The notes below the pieces were generated by a model, which worked only from the letters and a program-made list of their open reading frames with translations, was not told the origin of the DNA and searched no databases. DNA of 64,000 nucleotides from Multifurca ochricompacta (Eukaryota; Basidiomycota; Agaricomycetes; Russulales; Russulaceae), in the NCBI GenBank assembly GCA_022496185.1, contig WTXG01000072.1, positions 1 through 64,000 on the forward strand. Direction: 5' to 3'. Below are positions 34,574-46,236 of this stretch, in pieces (within the stretch, counting starts at the first letter, position 1; every line of letters starts with the position of its first letter). A program made the translations under genes and the position numbers.

Positions 34574-35041
34574 TATGGCTATGTTGATGCTGACTGGGCC
34601 AGTGACATGAATGATCAGAAGTCCACATCAGGTTTTGTTTTCCTACTTGCTGGAGGAGCAATCAGCTGGAGCTCTAAGAAGCAACCATCCATCACGCTAT
34701 TGAGCACTGAAGCTGAGTATATTGCTGGAGCCCATGCTGCAAAAGAAGCTGTCTGGTTACATTGGTTACTAGCTGAGATCCACCAGAAAAGCAACTCACC
34801 AACAACCCTCTGCATGGACAATCAATCTGCAATATCCATTGCCCAAAACCCCAAGTTCCATGATCGCACCAAACACATCGAGATAAGGCATCACTTCTTG
34901 AGGCACATGTGTGAAAACCAAGTCATTAAATTGAAATATGTGCCAATGGAAGAGCAACTTGCCAATGTGTTAACAAAGGGCCTTGTCTGCGAGAAACACG
35001 AGAAGTTCATAGAGGCGATGGGAGTTCAGCATGCAGGCTAA
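34574..35041 (+). pseudogene. C RNase H
   Basis: YVDADWASDMNDQKSTSGFVF, STEAEYIAGAHAAKEAVWL, MDNQSAISIAQNP and RTKHIEIRHHFLR carry the conserved D-E-D-type RNase H residues. It ends VQHAG-stop at 35041. The frame is intact once the LTR-A is removed. The 3' LTR begins seven bases later with purine-rich GGTGG before it. Confidence 0.9.
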
Positions 35042-35048
35042 GGTGGTG

Positions 35049-35067
35049 TGTTGGAAGTGCAGCCATA
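35049..35067 (+). repeat. C 3' LTR, first 19 bp (rest at 51869-52159)
   Basis: TGTTGGAAGTGCAGCCATA, then E1 starts. The LTR resumes at 51869 (catagcatgcagtcaattg) and ends CTTGCTACA at 52159. The E1 TSD is ccata on the left; the right side reads cata, one base short. Confidence 0.9.
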
Positions 35068-35666
35068 TGTTACAAACCCCATCTTTACCTGTCTTCTTTT
35101 ACCTCCCCTCCAATGACCCTTCCCTACCGCCCACCCTGCATTACCAGATCACATCTCCATCGTGGGACCCTTCACATGCTCTCCGACTGTCCACGTGACC
35201 CCTGGACTTGTACATGTTTACCCTCTGTTTGTCTTTGTTTATTTCCTCATTTTCTTATCTTGTTATCTTGTTATCTTTATGCCCGGACACTTACTTAATT
35301 CCCTATCAGTGGAAGCCAGGCTTTACGCCCTCTGCTTTCAGATCTTTGGGCCCACATGACTTGCATATCTTATCTAGTAGACGCCTGTTTTGTTACGTAT
35401 ATAAGCCTGCCTTAGCCTACACTGTAGACCTTAGACTCGACTTATTGAATACATCGGTGCATAGTCTTCTGGACTTTCCCCTTTGAACTCGACCTGTCAG
35501 CCTCAGTGCTTCTGGCACTTTTCCGCTCAACATTGTCTTAGGGAACAGCCCCTTTGACTTTGACTCTATCACCGATTACTCCAAGAGACCGTACTGGTTT
35601 CTTACCTAAGTCACAAGTACTCGCTGTCGCACAAGTCGTGCTGAACATCCCACACTGGACGTAACA
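35068..35666 (+). repeat. E1 5' LTR (family B, sense)
   Basis: TGTTACAAACCCCATC ... CTGGACGTAACA. TATA box TATATAAG at 35398-35405. The self-primer donor AGACTCGACTT at 35433-35443 lies where the transcript is expected to start. A GAATACATCGGTG element follows, in the region where fungal LTRs end R. Confidence 0.93.
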
Positions 35667-35668
35667 TC

Positions 35669-35679
35669 AAGTCGAGTCT
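35669..35679 (+). other. E1 self-priming primer-binding site
   Basis: AAGTCGAGTCT, two bases after the LTR, is the exact 11-nt complement of AGACTCGACTT at 35433-35443. No tRNA match was needed to explain it. Confidence 0.7.
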
Positions 35680-35685
35680 CTCACT

Positions 35686-37184
35686 GTGGCTTCTAGCCGC
35701 AGTCAGACTTTGTTCAAAGAAGAACCCATCAAATGAAGAGACGAGCCTGACCTCTCACAGCAAGTGTTAGGGTCCGCCATCTGGAAGGATTTCGAAACCG
35801 AGTTTGGGTACTACGTCTTCTACAACAGCAAGTACCACCCGGTTGAATACAACAAAGAGAAAAGAGTTTGGTACCATATCCAATACTCAGACAGCCAATG
35901 CTCTTGGGTCACCACAGAACCTGCCCCACCTGAATTTGGACTTGGACTGTGGAGGGAGAATCCCCCGGCCATTGTAACGGACTCTGAACCAGAAGAGTAC
36001 GTTGAAGAAAGCAGCGAAGAAGCACTGGTATTAGCATCATCTACAGCCCCAGTTGCACCAGAAGTTGTCACGTTCGGAGCCCCCACTTTGACAACTCCCC
36101 AGACATCACTACAGTCCACCAGCACAGTCACCCACACCCAACAAAACATGTCCACCATCACCACCCAGTTACCCGACCCAGCTCCAGCTCCAACAACTCA
36201 GCCAAACATCCCACCACCCTTGGGACAATTGTCTGGAGTCCTGCCACAAACATTCACAGGGGATAGGTCACAAAGCAAGAAATTCATGCTAGAATTTATG
36301 ACCTTTAAAAATTTCAATCATGACGTTCCCCAGATTATTAATCCCTTCCAATGTGCCAACCTCTTCCTGTTGCTCATTCAGGGAGAGGCTGTGGACGACT
36401 GGACAATGGAGCAGCTGGAATGGTTGAACGAACAAATCGAGAGCAGACGACGTACTACGAGTGAAACTCTTTGGGAGACCATTGCTCAGAGATTTAAGGA
36501 CGCGTTCACTGATGGGCAAGCCAAACAGAAGGCGGCCCAAGAATTGAAGACCCTCAAGATGGAAAGAGGGGAGTTGGACGCCTATGTGGCGAAATTCAGG
36601 AGCCTGGCCAATCGAGCCAGCTATGACACTGATGAAGAGGCTATGCTGGACCTCTTCTTGAATGGACTACCCAACCCGCTGGTAAAAAACATCATCCAGT
36701 TCCACCACCCACATGACTGGGACACCTGGGTAGACACTGCTCATTGACAACAGCAGGATTACCTTGACTTCCAAACAAGGTTCGGAGTTGACACAAAGAA
36801 AGGGAAGACCCGAGATCAGTGGAAAGCGGCCTTTGGAGTAAAACCTGCACACACCTCGCAGAAAGATCCCAACACCATGGACACCTCGGCAGACTGGGTC
36901 TGAGCCTGGGTCACACTGACAGAAGATGAGCAACTGACGCTGATGAAAGAAGGGAGGTGCTTTTGCTGCAGAGCACTTGGGCATATGTCAAAAGAATGCC
37001 CAAAGAGAGGAGCTAGAGTAGCCGAAGCCACAACTACTCCCACCAGCAACAACCCAAACCTGACTGTAAAGAAAACATTGATGAAGGAGGAAAAGCCCAG
37101 GAAATATGGGCTAACATGATGAAGGAGAGTGAAGACGTGTGCACCATTCTGGTAGAAAAGGTGTTTGCAAAAAAGGATTTTTAA
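35686..37184 (+). pseudogene. E1 gag
   Basis: The first sense codon is GTG (VASSRSQTLFKEEP), in the same place as GTG in G2 and E2. Blocks: IWKDFETEFGYYVFYNSKY, a Pro/Thr-rich linker, capsid-like SKKFMLEFMTFKNFNHDVPQ and DDWTMEQLEWLN, then GELDAYVAKFRSLANRA, and CCHC knuckle CFCCRALGHMSKEC at about 36958. Stops at 35717, 36747 and 36901 are all TGA where sister copies keep Arg CGA. A one-base deletion near 37095 also shifts the frame. It ends KKDF-stop (TAA 37182-37184). Confidence 0.88.
37175..37181 (+). promoter_or_regulatory. Putative -1 frameshift site GGATTTT (E1 gag-pol)
   Basis: G-GAT-TTT directly before gag TAA. Upstream A-AAA-AAG (37168-37174 region) is a second possible slip site unique to this copy. 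Pol is open in the -1 frame from before this point. Confidence 0.6.
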
Positions 37185-39126
37185 ATGGCTCAACCCCATC
37201 AGCCTGGGCACAAGCCTTACATGTAACCTCTGTGTACACTAGTCGCTTCAAGTCTTTGAAAATACCAGTGCATTTTGAAACTACACAGAGAACGGCCAAC
37301 TGTGACATCCTGATAGATTCAGGAGCCACCAATAACTTTATTAGCCAACGAATGGCAGGAACCATGGGTCTGGGGATGCTGGAACTCCCCCAACAGAAGA
37401 ATATCTGGAACATAGATGGGACAGCTAATCGAGCAGGAAAAATCACACACTACACTGACCTCAATGTCCAAGTGGGAGAACAAAATAAAACCATGCAATT
37501 CCTTGTTACCAACTTAGGGAGTGAGGACATGATTCTGGGATATCCTTGGCTGGCCGCATTTGAACCCCAAATAAACTGGAAGGACGCCACTATGGACAGC
37601 AAATTTTATCCCATACTTATCACTTCTCTTGGTTATGATTACGCAGCCCGTCACATGGCTATACGAGAAGGAGAAGATAACAAAAAAACAGAAGAGAAGA
37701 ACCTAAGCCATGGCTATGTGACAAAAGTGTCTGAACTTGCCCAGAAGGCAATGGAGGGTCGTGAAGAAAGAACCTTTGAGAACACTGTGCTGGAAGAGTA
37801 TCACTGACACTGGAAAGTGTTTTCAGAAGCAGAGTCACAGCGTTTTCCACCTGCACGACCGTGGGACCATGCCATTGATCTCGTACCAGATGCACCACCA
37901 ACGATCAACTGCAAAGTCTACCCACTGACCCAGGTAGAACAAGCAGCACTCACATCATTCCTTGAAGAACACTTGGCAAAGGGGTACATCCACCCGTCAA
38001 AGTCACAGTATGCCTCACCCTTCTTCTTCATCAAAAAGAAGGATGGCAAGCTTTGCCCAGTCCAGGACTATCGAAAAATTAATACCCATACTGTGAAAAA
38101 TGTCTATCCCCTACTGCTTATTTTGGAACTCATTGATACCATGCGAGACAAGTCTTTATTCACCAAAATGGACATTCGATGGGGGTACAACAACATCCGG
38201 ATCAAGGAAGGAGATCAGTGCAAAGCAGCCTTCAAAACCAATCAGGGGTTATTTGAGCCAAACGTCATGTTCTTTGGCCTAACCAACTCACCAGCCACCT
38301 TTCAATCGATGATGAATCACATCTTCCGAGATCTCATCCTTACTGGCGAAGTGGTGGTGTATATGGACGACATACTAGTAGCCACGACAAATAACCCGGA
38401 ACATCATAGACAGCGGGTCCATCAGGTCCTGGATATCCTAAGCAAACACGATCTATACCTTAAACTGGTGAAATGTTCGTTCGAACAGACTAGCATCGAA
38501 TACTTAGGAGTTATACTGGAAGGAGGACATGTATGGATGGACCCCGTAAAGATACAGGGAATTCACAAGTGGCCCACACCAACCTGCGTAAAAGATGTGC
38601 GATCTTATATAGGATTCTGCAACTTCTACCAATGCTTTGTCCAAGGATTTTTGGGGATTGCTCAACTGCTGAACGAGCTGCTAAAGAAGAACATATCTTG
38701 GCACTGGGGAGACAATCAACAGCAGGCATTTGAATGAATTTGCGACATCATCGGGTCCGAACCAGTTCTACTACAGCCCGACCTAGAAAAGCTGTTCAAG
38801 CTGGAAGTTGACGCCTCGCACTTTGCAAATGGTGCAGTATTAAATCAAAGAGATGCAGCAGGACAGCTTCATCCAGTCGCCTTCTATTCCGAAACCTTCT
38901 CACCCACTGAACGAAACTACGACATCTGGGACAGAGAATTACTAGCAATCATAAAGGCATTGCGACATTGGCGGCCTTATCTAGCAGGCAACCCCCACAA
39001 AACCATCATCTATACCAACCACTCCAACCTCTTATACTGGAAAGAACTGCATAAAATCAGCCGACGGGTAGCCCATGAAGTCTTGGAACTTGAAGAATAC
39101 AACTTCGTATTAAAACACATTGCAGG
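37175..39126 (+). pseudogene. E1 pol part 1: protease, RT, RNase H
   Basis: Protease CDILIDSGATNNFIS; RT with [29 protein letters not shown]-like block, [18 protein letters not shown] and [10 protein letters not shown]; RNase H with LEVDASHFANGA, YSETFSPTERNYDIWDRELLAIIKAL and LKHIAG, where E2 inserts at gcagg. Stops at 37803 and 38735 are TGA at Arg codons that stay CGA in E2. No frameshift seen in this stretch. Confidence 0.9.
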
Positions 39127-40333
39127 TGTTATGTCCAGTGCGGGACGCACAGCACGACGTGTGCAACAGCCAGTGTCTGTGGTTCAGATAAGAAACCAAT
39201 ATGGTTCCTTGGAGTGTTCGGATGATAGAGTCAAAAGTCAGAGGGGCTGTTCCCTGAGACAGTTGTTGAGCGGAGAAGTGCCAGAAGCACTGAGACAGAC
39301 AAGTTAAGTTCAAAGGGGGAAGTCCAGAAGACTAAGCACCAATGTATTCAATAAGTCAAGTCTAAGGTCTACAGTGTAGGTTAAGACAGGCTTATATATG
39401 TAACGAAACGGGTGTCTACTAGATAAGATACGCAAGTCATGTGGGCCCAAATATCTGAAAGCGGAGTGTTACAAACCCCATCGTTACCTGTTTTCTTTTA
39501 CCTCCCATCCGATGACCCTTCCCTGCTGCCTACCCTACATTACCAGATCACATCTCCATCATGGGACCCTTCACATGCTCTCCGACCATCCACGTGACTC
39601 TTGGACTTGTACATGTTTACCCTCTGTTTGTCTTTGTTTACTTCCTCATTTTCTTATCTTGTTATCTCGTTATCTTTACGCCCGGACACTTACTTAATCC
39701 CCTATCAGTGGAAGCCTGGCTTTACGCCCTCCGCTTTCAGATCTTTGGGCCCACATGACTCTTATATCTTATCTAGTAGATGCCCGCTTCACTACATATA
39801 TAAGACCGTCTTAGCCTACACTGTAGACTTCAGACTTGACTTATTGAATACATCGGTGCTAGTCTTCTGGACTTCCCCTTTGAACCCAACTTGTCAAGAC
39901 TCAGGGCTTTTGGCCTTCTCCGCTCAACATCGTCTTAGGGAACAGCCCCTCTGACGTTGACTCTATCACAAAGACTACTCCAAGGGACCGTATTGGTTCC
40001 TTATCCAAAGACCACGAATCCCGGCTGTCGCACAAGTCGTGCTGAACGTCCTGCACCGGATGTAACACGGAGGGCATAAAGCCTGGCCTCCACTGATAGG
40101 GAATTAAGTAAGTGTCCGGACATAAAGATAATGAGATAGCGAGATAACAAGATAAGAGGCAAACAAAGACAAAGGGGAGACAAACATGTACAAGCCAAGG
40201 GGTCATGTGGATGGTCGAAGAGCATGTGAAGGATCCCACAATGGAGACGTGATCTGGTAATGTAGGGTAGGTGGAAGGGAAGGGTCATTGGAGGGGAGGT
40301 AAAAGAAGACAGGTAAAGACGGGGTTCGTAACA
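39127..40333 (-). repeat. E2 3' LTR, split by a solo LTR
   Basis: 39127-39466 and 40068-40333 join to one ~600-bp LTR-B once 39467-40067 and one TSD copy are removed. Close to the 5' LTR at 47810; differences are largely C/T and G/A. Confidence 0.93.
39467..40067 (+). repeat. Solo LTR-B inside E2 3' LTR
   Basis: 601 bp, TGTTACAAACCCCATCG ... CCGGATGTAACA, TSD cggag (39462-39466, 40068-40072). It is inverted relative to its host LTR of the same family, so the two can form a large hairpin. Confidence 0.95.
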
Positions 40334-40364
40334 TTACCCCCCCTTCTGGTTCTAGCAGACCTGG

Positions 40365-42163
40365 CTAGAAACAATTCGTACCATCATCATCCTGCACCAA
40401 GTCCAAGTAGTCATCGGCTACATTACAATCATCCATCGAGTACGTCTCCAGTTCCTGTGGGCAGGCATGGGTGCAAAGAAAGCCGTAGGGGCCACGCTGT
40501 CCACAGGCGCGGCATAAGTCATAGATGGGGCAATTGATTTCTCGATGCCCAGCATTATGGCACAGGCATTTGCTGCACCATCCAGAGGGGTTGTTGATTG
40601 TTGGTGCTACCCCTACGCGGCAGAAGATGCAGTGTTGGCTCCAATGAAGGTTGCTTTGGCAATGTCGGCACCACTTGCAGTTGAGTGGGCAGTTCCAGCT
40701 AATGTGGTATTTGCTGTCACATCGCCAGCAAGTCTCCCCGCGCAGATTTTCATGGAGACGTGGCATCTCGAGGCGGGATGGTAATAATGTCGGCGCCGCT
40801 CCCAGAGATCGAGGGGGTAGAGGTCATGTGTAGGTGTCGGTGTACCTTTCTGCTATGGTCTGATACACATCCCCTGCCTCCAATCTTTTCTGGATGTCCG
40901 CAATCTCCTGCTCCAATTGGAACATACCATTTGTCAATCTTGCCATCATTTTGGTGTGCTCCTTGTACTGCTCGTTCAGCGTCCTCCGTAGTGTAATGTT
41001 CTTCCGCAACCTCATGACTTCCACTTTGAGATGTGGGAGCCTCATGTCATTCACAACTTCATCAATTGCGAAGGCTTGACAGTCCTCCACCGAGAGATGC
41101 CCCAGCTGTTTGTCAGTCAGCGTGAGATGAAGTCAGCCCATGTACCTTTCTTCTAGGTAGACGGGTGCCCCATATACAGGTCCACCCTTCTTCATACATC
41201 CTGCAACATCCATTCCTCCATTTGTGTAGTAGATATACTTGGCGATGGCCTTGGTACTGTCAGCCATAGGGATTTCAAGGGGGAAGTACATGGAGGAATT
41301 AGGGTTGTTGGGGATGAAGGGAAATTCGGGGGCCTCGTCATCAATCTCTCCATTCATGATGTCGTTGGGGTGTGGGTCTTCAGAGTGGGTGAAGTCATCA
41401 TTGGGGTTGGTGTTACAAACCCTGTCATTGCCCGTCTTCTTTTACCTCCCCAATGACGATCCCTCCCTGCCACCCACGTTACACTACCAGATTACGTCTC
41501 CATCGTGGGATCCTTCACATGCTCTGCGCCCATCCCCGTGACTTCCTCTTTGTATATGTTGACCCATTGCTTGCCGCTGTTTACTTCACTTATCTTTCTT
41601 ATCATCTTATCTTCTTATCTTTAAGACTGGACACTTACTTAGTTCCCTATCAGTGGAAGCCCGACTTTACACCCTCCGCTTCCAGATCTTTGGGCCCACA
41701 TGACTCTCATATCTTATCTAGTAGACACCCGCTTCATTATGTATATAAGTCAGCCTTAATTTACGTTGTAGACCTTAGACTCGACTTATTGAATACATCG
41801 GTGTTCATCTTCAGGACTTCCCCTTGCTCCTTAAGGTTCTGTTGTCTCGGTGCTTCTGGCATCCTTCTGTTCAACATCGTCTTGGAGTACAGCCTCCTAG
41901 ACTTTGACTTGTCATTCTCACCCTCCAAGGGACCCCATTGGTCTCTTATCTGACTTCACCCCAAACGCTGTCACACAAGTCATGTGGAACGTCCCGCACC
42001 GGACGTAACAGTTGGGGACTAGGTTCTTGACGCGGGCTTTGGCAGCATCATAGTCAATAGGGGTGGAGGGACGAGTGGAAGGGTGCGAGGAAGGGAAGTT
42101 CTCAACGACAGTCATTGGGGAGGTGAAGGTGTTGATGGCCGTGGAGGCAGCGATGAAAGCCAT
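40365..42163 (-). pseudogene. E2 ORF3 (solo LTR and two stops)
   Basis: ATG at 42163 (MAFIAASTAIN), stop TAG at 40365. Homologous over full length to E1 ORF3. CCHC knuckles: CWRCDSKYHISWNC, CRHCQSNLHWSQHC, CLCHNAGHREINC. Interrupted by solo LTR-B (41411-42010) and TGA stops near 40824 and 41133, which are Arg CGA in E1 or G2. No indels, so selection or recency kept the frame until insertion. Confidence 0.83.
41411..42010 (+). repeat. Solo LTR-B inside E2 ORF3
   Basis: 600 bp, TGTTACAAACCCTGTC ... CCGGACGTAACA, TSD gttgg (41406-41410, 42011-42015). Confidence 0.95.
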
Positions 42164-42244
42164 GATAGATTGTTTGGTGGTAGTAGTCTGCTGGAGGGGC
42201 ATGTACTGGGTGGAACGAGAGGGGAACAGTCCCCTTTTTATCTT

Positions 42245-43753
42245 TTACTTGGGCGCTTCCGGATGCCGTTTATGAAACTCCGAGATAAGGGTCAGCGCAA
42301 AGACATCGGTGGCAGGTTCCCATGAGCTGTCAGAGTGTGGGAAGCCTTTCCACTTGATGAAGTAATGAAGTTTGCGCCCTCGGCCTTTACGTTGCGAGTC
42401 TAGAACTTGCTCCACTTCCCACTTGGCTTCTCCGTCGACTAATTCAGGGGGGGGTCTTGAGAAGTTCTTCCCATGTAGGGGCATCTCATGGTACGGTGTC
42501 AGGAGTTTGGCGTGGAAGACCGGGTGGATGCTCCAGGTAGGGGGAAGTTCGAGTTCATATGACACATCTGATAGCTTCTGTGCTATCTTGAAGGGTCCAT
42601 GACATTGGGGCACTAGCTTGGCGGTTGGATGTGTCGTGTGAATGTTCCTCCCGTCCAGCCACACAAGGTCGTTGGTTTGATAAGGTGTGAATTGTGACGG
42701 CTGTTCCGATAAGGCCTTCTGTGCCTTAAGCAAGTTTTCATTGGCAGATTTCCGCACCTCTTCCCATTGGTCGATATGCTGTGTGGCTGTGGGCACATTC
42801 GTTGGCTTGTCATTCCAGTTGGTGCGTGGTGTCCAACCCATGATAAGGGAGAATGGGGAAGTCTTAGTTGTACCATTAGGCCAGGAATTGTGTGCAAATT
42901 CTGCAGTCGCCAACCAGTCTGCCCAGTTGTCCTCTCTTCTGTTACACCAGAATCAGAGGTATTGCTCCAACCATTGATTTGTTCTTTCTGACTGTCCGTC
43001 TGTCTGCAGGTGGTAGGCTGTTGAAATGTTCTGTGTAATGTCCAAGGTCTTACAGAGTGCTCTAGCAAACATAGAAGTGAAGCGTGGGTCTCGGTTGGAG
43101 ATAATCTTTGCTGGAAGGCCATAATGCCGATAGATGTTATCCAGGTAGAGTTTGGCTACTCCTTCAGCCGTGATGGACTCGTTGCATGGTATGAACAGGG
43201 CCGCTTTGGAGCAATCATGGTCAGTAATAGTGAGGATAGAGTCAAAGCCTCTGGATCTGGGGAGTTTGACTATGAAGTCCATGGTGATCGTTTGGAACGG
43301 CATTGACATTACTGGCATGATAGGGGATAGTGCTGGTGGATGTGGGTGTGTGTTTACCTTGTTCATTTGGCAGTCTGCACACCCCTTCATGTATTCCTCT
43401 ATGTCCTTCTTCATATTTGGCCACCAGTAGTCTCATTTAGCAAGTGCATATGTGTTTCTGATACCAGGGTGTCCCGCCGAAGGTGTGTTATGGTGAAAAT
43501 GGATCACCCCCCTCTTAATGTTGTCACCACCGGTGACAACGAGACAATCCCCTTCCTTCCACCACAAGCCGTCGATCCTCTTCAGGTTATGTGCATCGGC
43601 CCATGACTCGCATAGTTGTTGATTCATATTTTGTGACACCTGGGTCCATAGATCGACATTGTGGAGGTTGATGGTGGTTCCTTTGGCGAATACCTCCTCT
43701 TGCAGTACAATAACATCATTGTTGTCCTCTTTTCCATCGTGCAGATCTGGTCG
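42245..43753 (-). pseudogene. E2 integrase and chromodomain
   Basis: HHCC domain (HFHHNTPSAGH ... CADCQMNK), catalytic core (TMDFIVKLPRSRGFD, SNRDPRFTSMF, QTDGQSERTNQWLEQYL) and chromodomain (KWEVEQVLDSQRKGRGRKLHYFIKWKGF). Stops: TGA at 43436 (Arg of AKRDYWW) and TGA at about 42952 (codon TGG in G2, CAA in E1 and G1). It ends APK-TAA at 42245. Confidence 0.9.
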
Positions 43754-45721
43754 TCATGACAATGCATCTGCATGTGCATTACGACTTCCTGCGATGTGTT
43801 TCAATACGAAGTTGTATTCTTCCAGTTCTAGAACTTCTCGGGCAACACGACGGCTGATCTTATGGGGTTCCTTCCAGTACAATAGATTGGAGTGATCGGT
43901 ATGGATGATGGTCTTGTGAGGAGTCCCTGCTAGGTACGGTTGCCAGTGTCGCAACGCCTTTACAATTGCCAGTAACTCCCTATCCCAGATATCGTAGTTT
44001 CGTTCTGCCAGTGAAAATGTTTCTGAGTAAAAGGCAATGGGGTGAAGGAATCCTGCTGGATCCCGTTGGTTGAGTACAGCACCATTTGCAAAGTGAGAGG
44101 CATCTACTTCGAGTTTGAAGGGCTTTTGGAGGTCTGGCTGCAAGAGAATGGGTTCTGCACTGATGATGTCTTTAATTCGTTCAAAGGCCTGTTGCTGTTC
44201 ATCTGCCCAATACCAGGGAACATCCTTCTTTAATAACCCATTCAGAGGTTGTGCAATTCCGGAAAATCCTTGTACAAAGTGTCGGTAGAAGTTACAGAAT
44301 CCAATAAAGGATCACACATCCTTGACACATGTGGGTACAGGCCATTCTCTGATACCTTGCACTTTGACTGGGTCCATTCTGACTTGTCCTCCTTCCAAGA
44401 TGACTCCCAGATATTCCATGCTGCTCTGTTCAAATGAACATTTGGCTGGTTTCAGGTATAGGTCATATTCCTGTAGTATATCCAAGACTTGGTGGACGTG
44501 GGTACAGTGGTGAGCAAGGTCATTGGCAGTAGCTACTAATATGTCGTCCATGTAGACCACTACTTCTCCGGTAAGGATGAGATTGTGGAATATGTGGTTC
44601 ATCATGGATTGGAAGGTCGCCGGTGAGTTAGTGAGGCCAAAGAACATGACATTGGGTTCGAAAAGTCCTTGGTTGGTCTTAAACACTGCTTTGCATTGGT
44701 CCCCTTCTTTGATCCTTATATTGTTATAGCCCCAACAGACATCCATTTTGGAAAACAGGGACTTGTCATGCATGGTATCAATGAGCTCAGAAATGAGTGG
44801 GAGGGGGTAAGCGTTCTTTACAGTATAGGCATTGATTTGTCTATAGTCCTGAACGGGTCATAACTTGCCATCCTTCTTTTTGATGAAGAAGAAAGGCGAT
44901 GCATATGGCGATTTCAATGGACGAATATATCCTTTTGTGAGGTGCTCTTCGAGGAACGTCGTAAGCGTGACCTGTTCTGTCTGTGACAATGGATAGATCT
45001 TGCAGTTGACTGCTGACAGCGTATCAGGGATGAAATCAATGGCGTGGTCCCAGGGTCGTGCAGGTGGGAAGTGTTGGGATTCTTCCTCTGAAAATACCTT
45101 CCAGTGTCGATGGTATTCTGTTGGCACTACCTCGTCAAAAGTTCCTTCTGCCTTCCCTTCTCCAGCCTTTTGGGCAAGTTCTGATGCTTTTGTAATGAAT
45201 CCATGACTGGGATCTTCGCCAACTATTTCTCGTATTGTTGCATGGCGTGCTGCATAGTCGTATCCCAGCGAAGTAATTAGAACAGGATAGAATTCTTTGT
45301 TCATAGTCACATCCCCCCAATTGATCTTTGGTTCGAATGCAGCAAGCCAGGGATATCCTAAAACCAGGTCTTCCCTGCCAAGATCGGTGACCAGGAAGCG
45401 AATGGTTTTTGTCACTTCTCCTACTTGAACGTTGAGATCAGTATAATGTGTGATCTTTCCTGCTCGGTTGGCGGTTCCATCAATATTCCAGATATTTTTC
45501 TCTTGCGGGAGTGCCAGCATTCCCAGCCCCATGGTGTGAGCCATTCGGGGGCTAATGAAGTTATCGGTTGCTCCTGAGTCTATCAGGATATCTCGATCGG
45601 CCGTCTTCTGTGTAGTTTTGAAGTGAACTGGTATTTTCAACGATTTGAAGCGACTAGTATACACAGAAGTTACATGGAGTGCTTGTGCCCAGGCTGATGG
45701 GGTTGAGCTGGTCAAAAATCC
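43754..45721 (-). pseudogene. E2 pol: protease, RT, RNase H
   Basis: Protease DILIDSGATDNFIS; RT with [11 protein letters not shown] and [10 protein letters not shown]; RNase H with LEVDASHFANGA and HIAGSRNAHADALS. TGA stops at about 44859 (Arg in G2) and 44314 (Arg in G2) and the shared TGA at 43754-43756. Frame continuous otherwise. It starts at the GGATTTT site next to gag. Confidence 0.9.
45715..45721 (-). promoter_or_regulatory. Putative -1 frameshift site GGATTTT (E2 gag-pol)
   Basis: Same heptamer and same spacing to the gag stop as in G2 and E1, with pol open in -1. Confidence 0.6.
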
Positions 45722-46236
45722 TTCTTCGCAAACGCCTTCTCTACCAATATGGCTTGTACTTCCTCACTCTCCTTCATCATGTTCATCCATATCTCTTGTG
45801 CCTTTTCTTCTTTGGTCAGTGTTTTCTTCTCGATGGTAGGTGCATTATTTCGTACAGGTGTGACTGTTGCTTCTGCCGCCCATGCTCCTCTCTTTGGGCA
45901 TTCCTTGGACATGTGCCCTTGTGCTTTGCAACAAAAACACCTCCCTTCCTTCATCAATGTCTGTCTCTCCTCTTCGGTGAGTACAGCCCGGGCTTGAGTT
46001 CTATCTGCAGAGGTGTCCATGGCGTTTGGATCCCTTTGGCTGGTATGCGCGGGCTTGACTCCAAAGGCCGCCTTCCACTGGTCATGGGTCTTTCCCTTTT
46101 TTGTGTCTACCCTGAAACGTGTCTGGAAGTCCAGGTAGTCCTGTTGTTGTCGTCAAGCTGCATCTACCCAAGTGTCCCAGTCATGGGGATGATGGAACTG
46201 GATAATGTTCTTTACTAGTGGGTTGGGCAGCCCTTG

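Noticed and set aside
35113..35486. Open frames of 60-150 codons inside LTR-B copies (also near 1840-2218, 2608-3115, 10200-10695, 39512-39954, 41453-41953, 46205-46572, 51315-51688)
   Set aside because: They are chance translations of the LTR in several frames and drift with LTR sequence; no protein family pattern.
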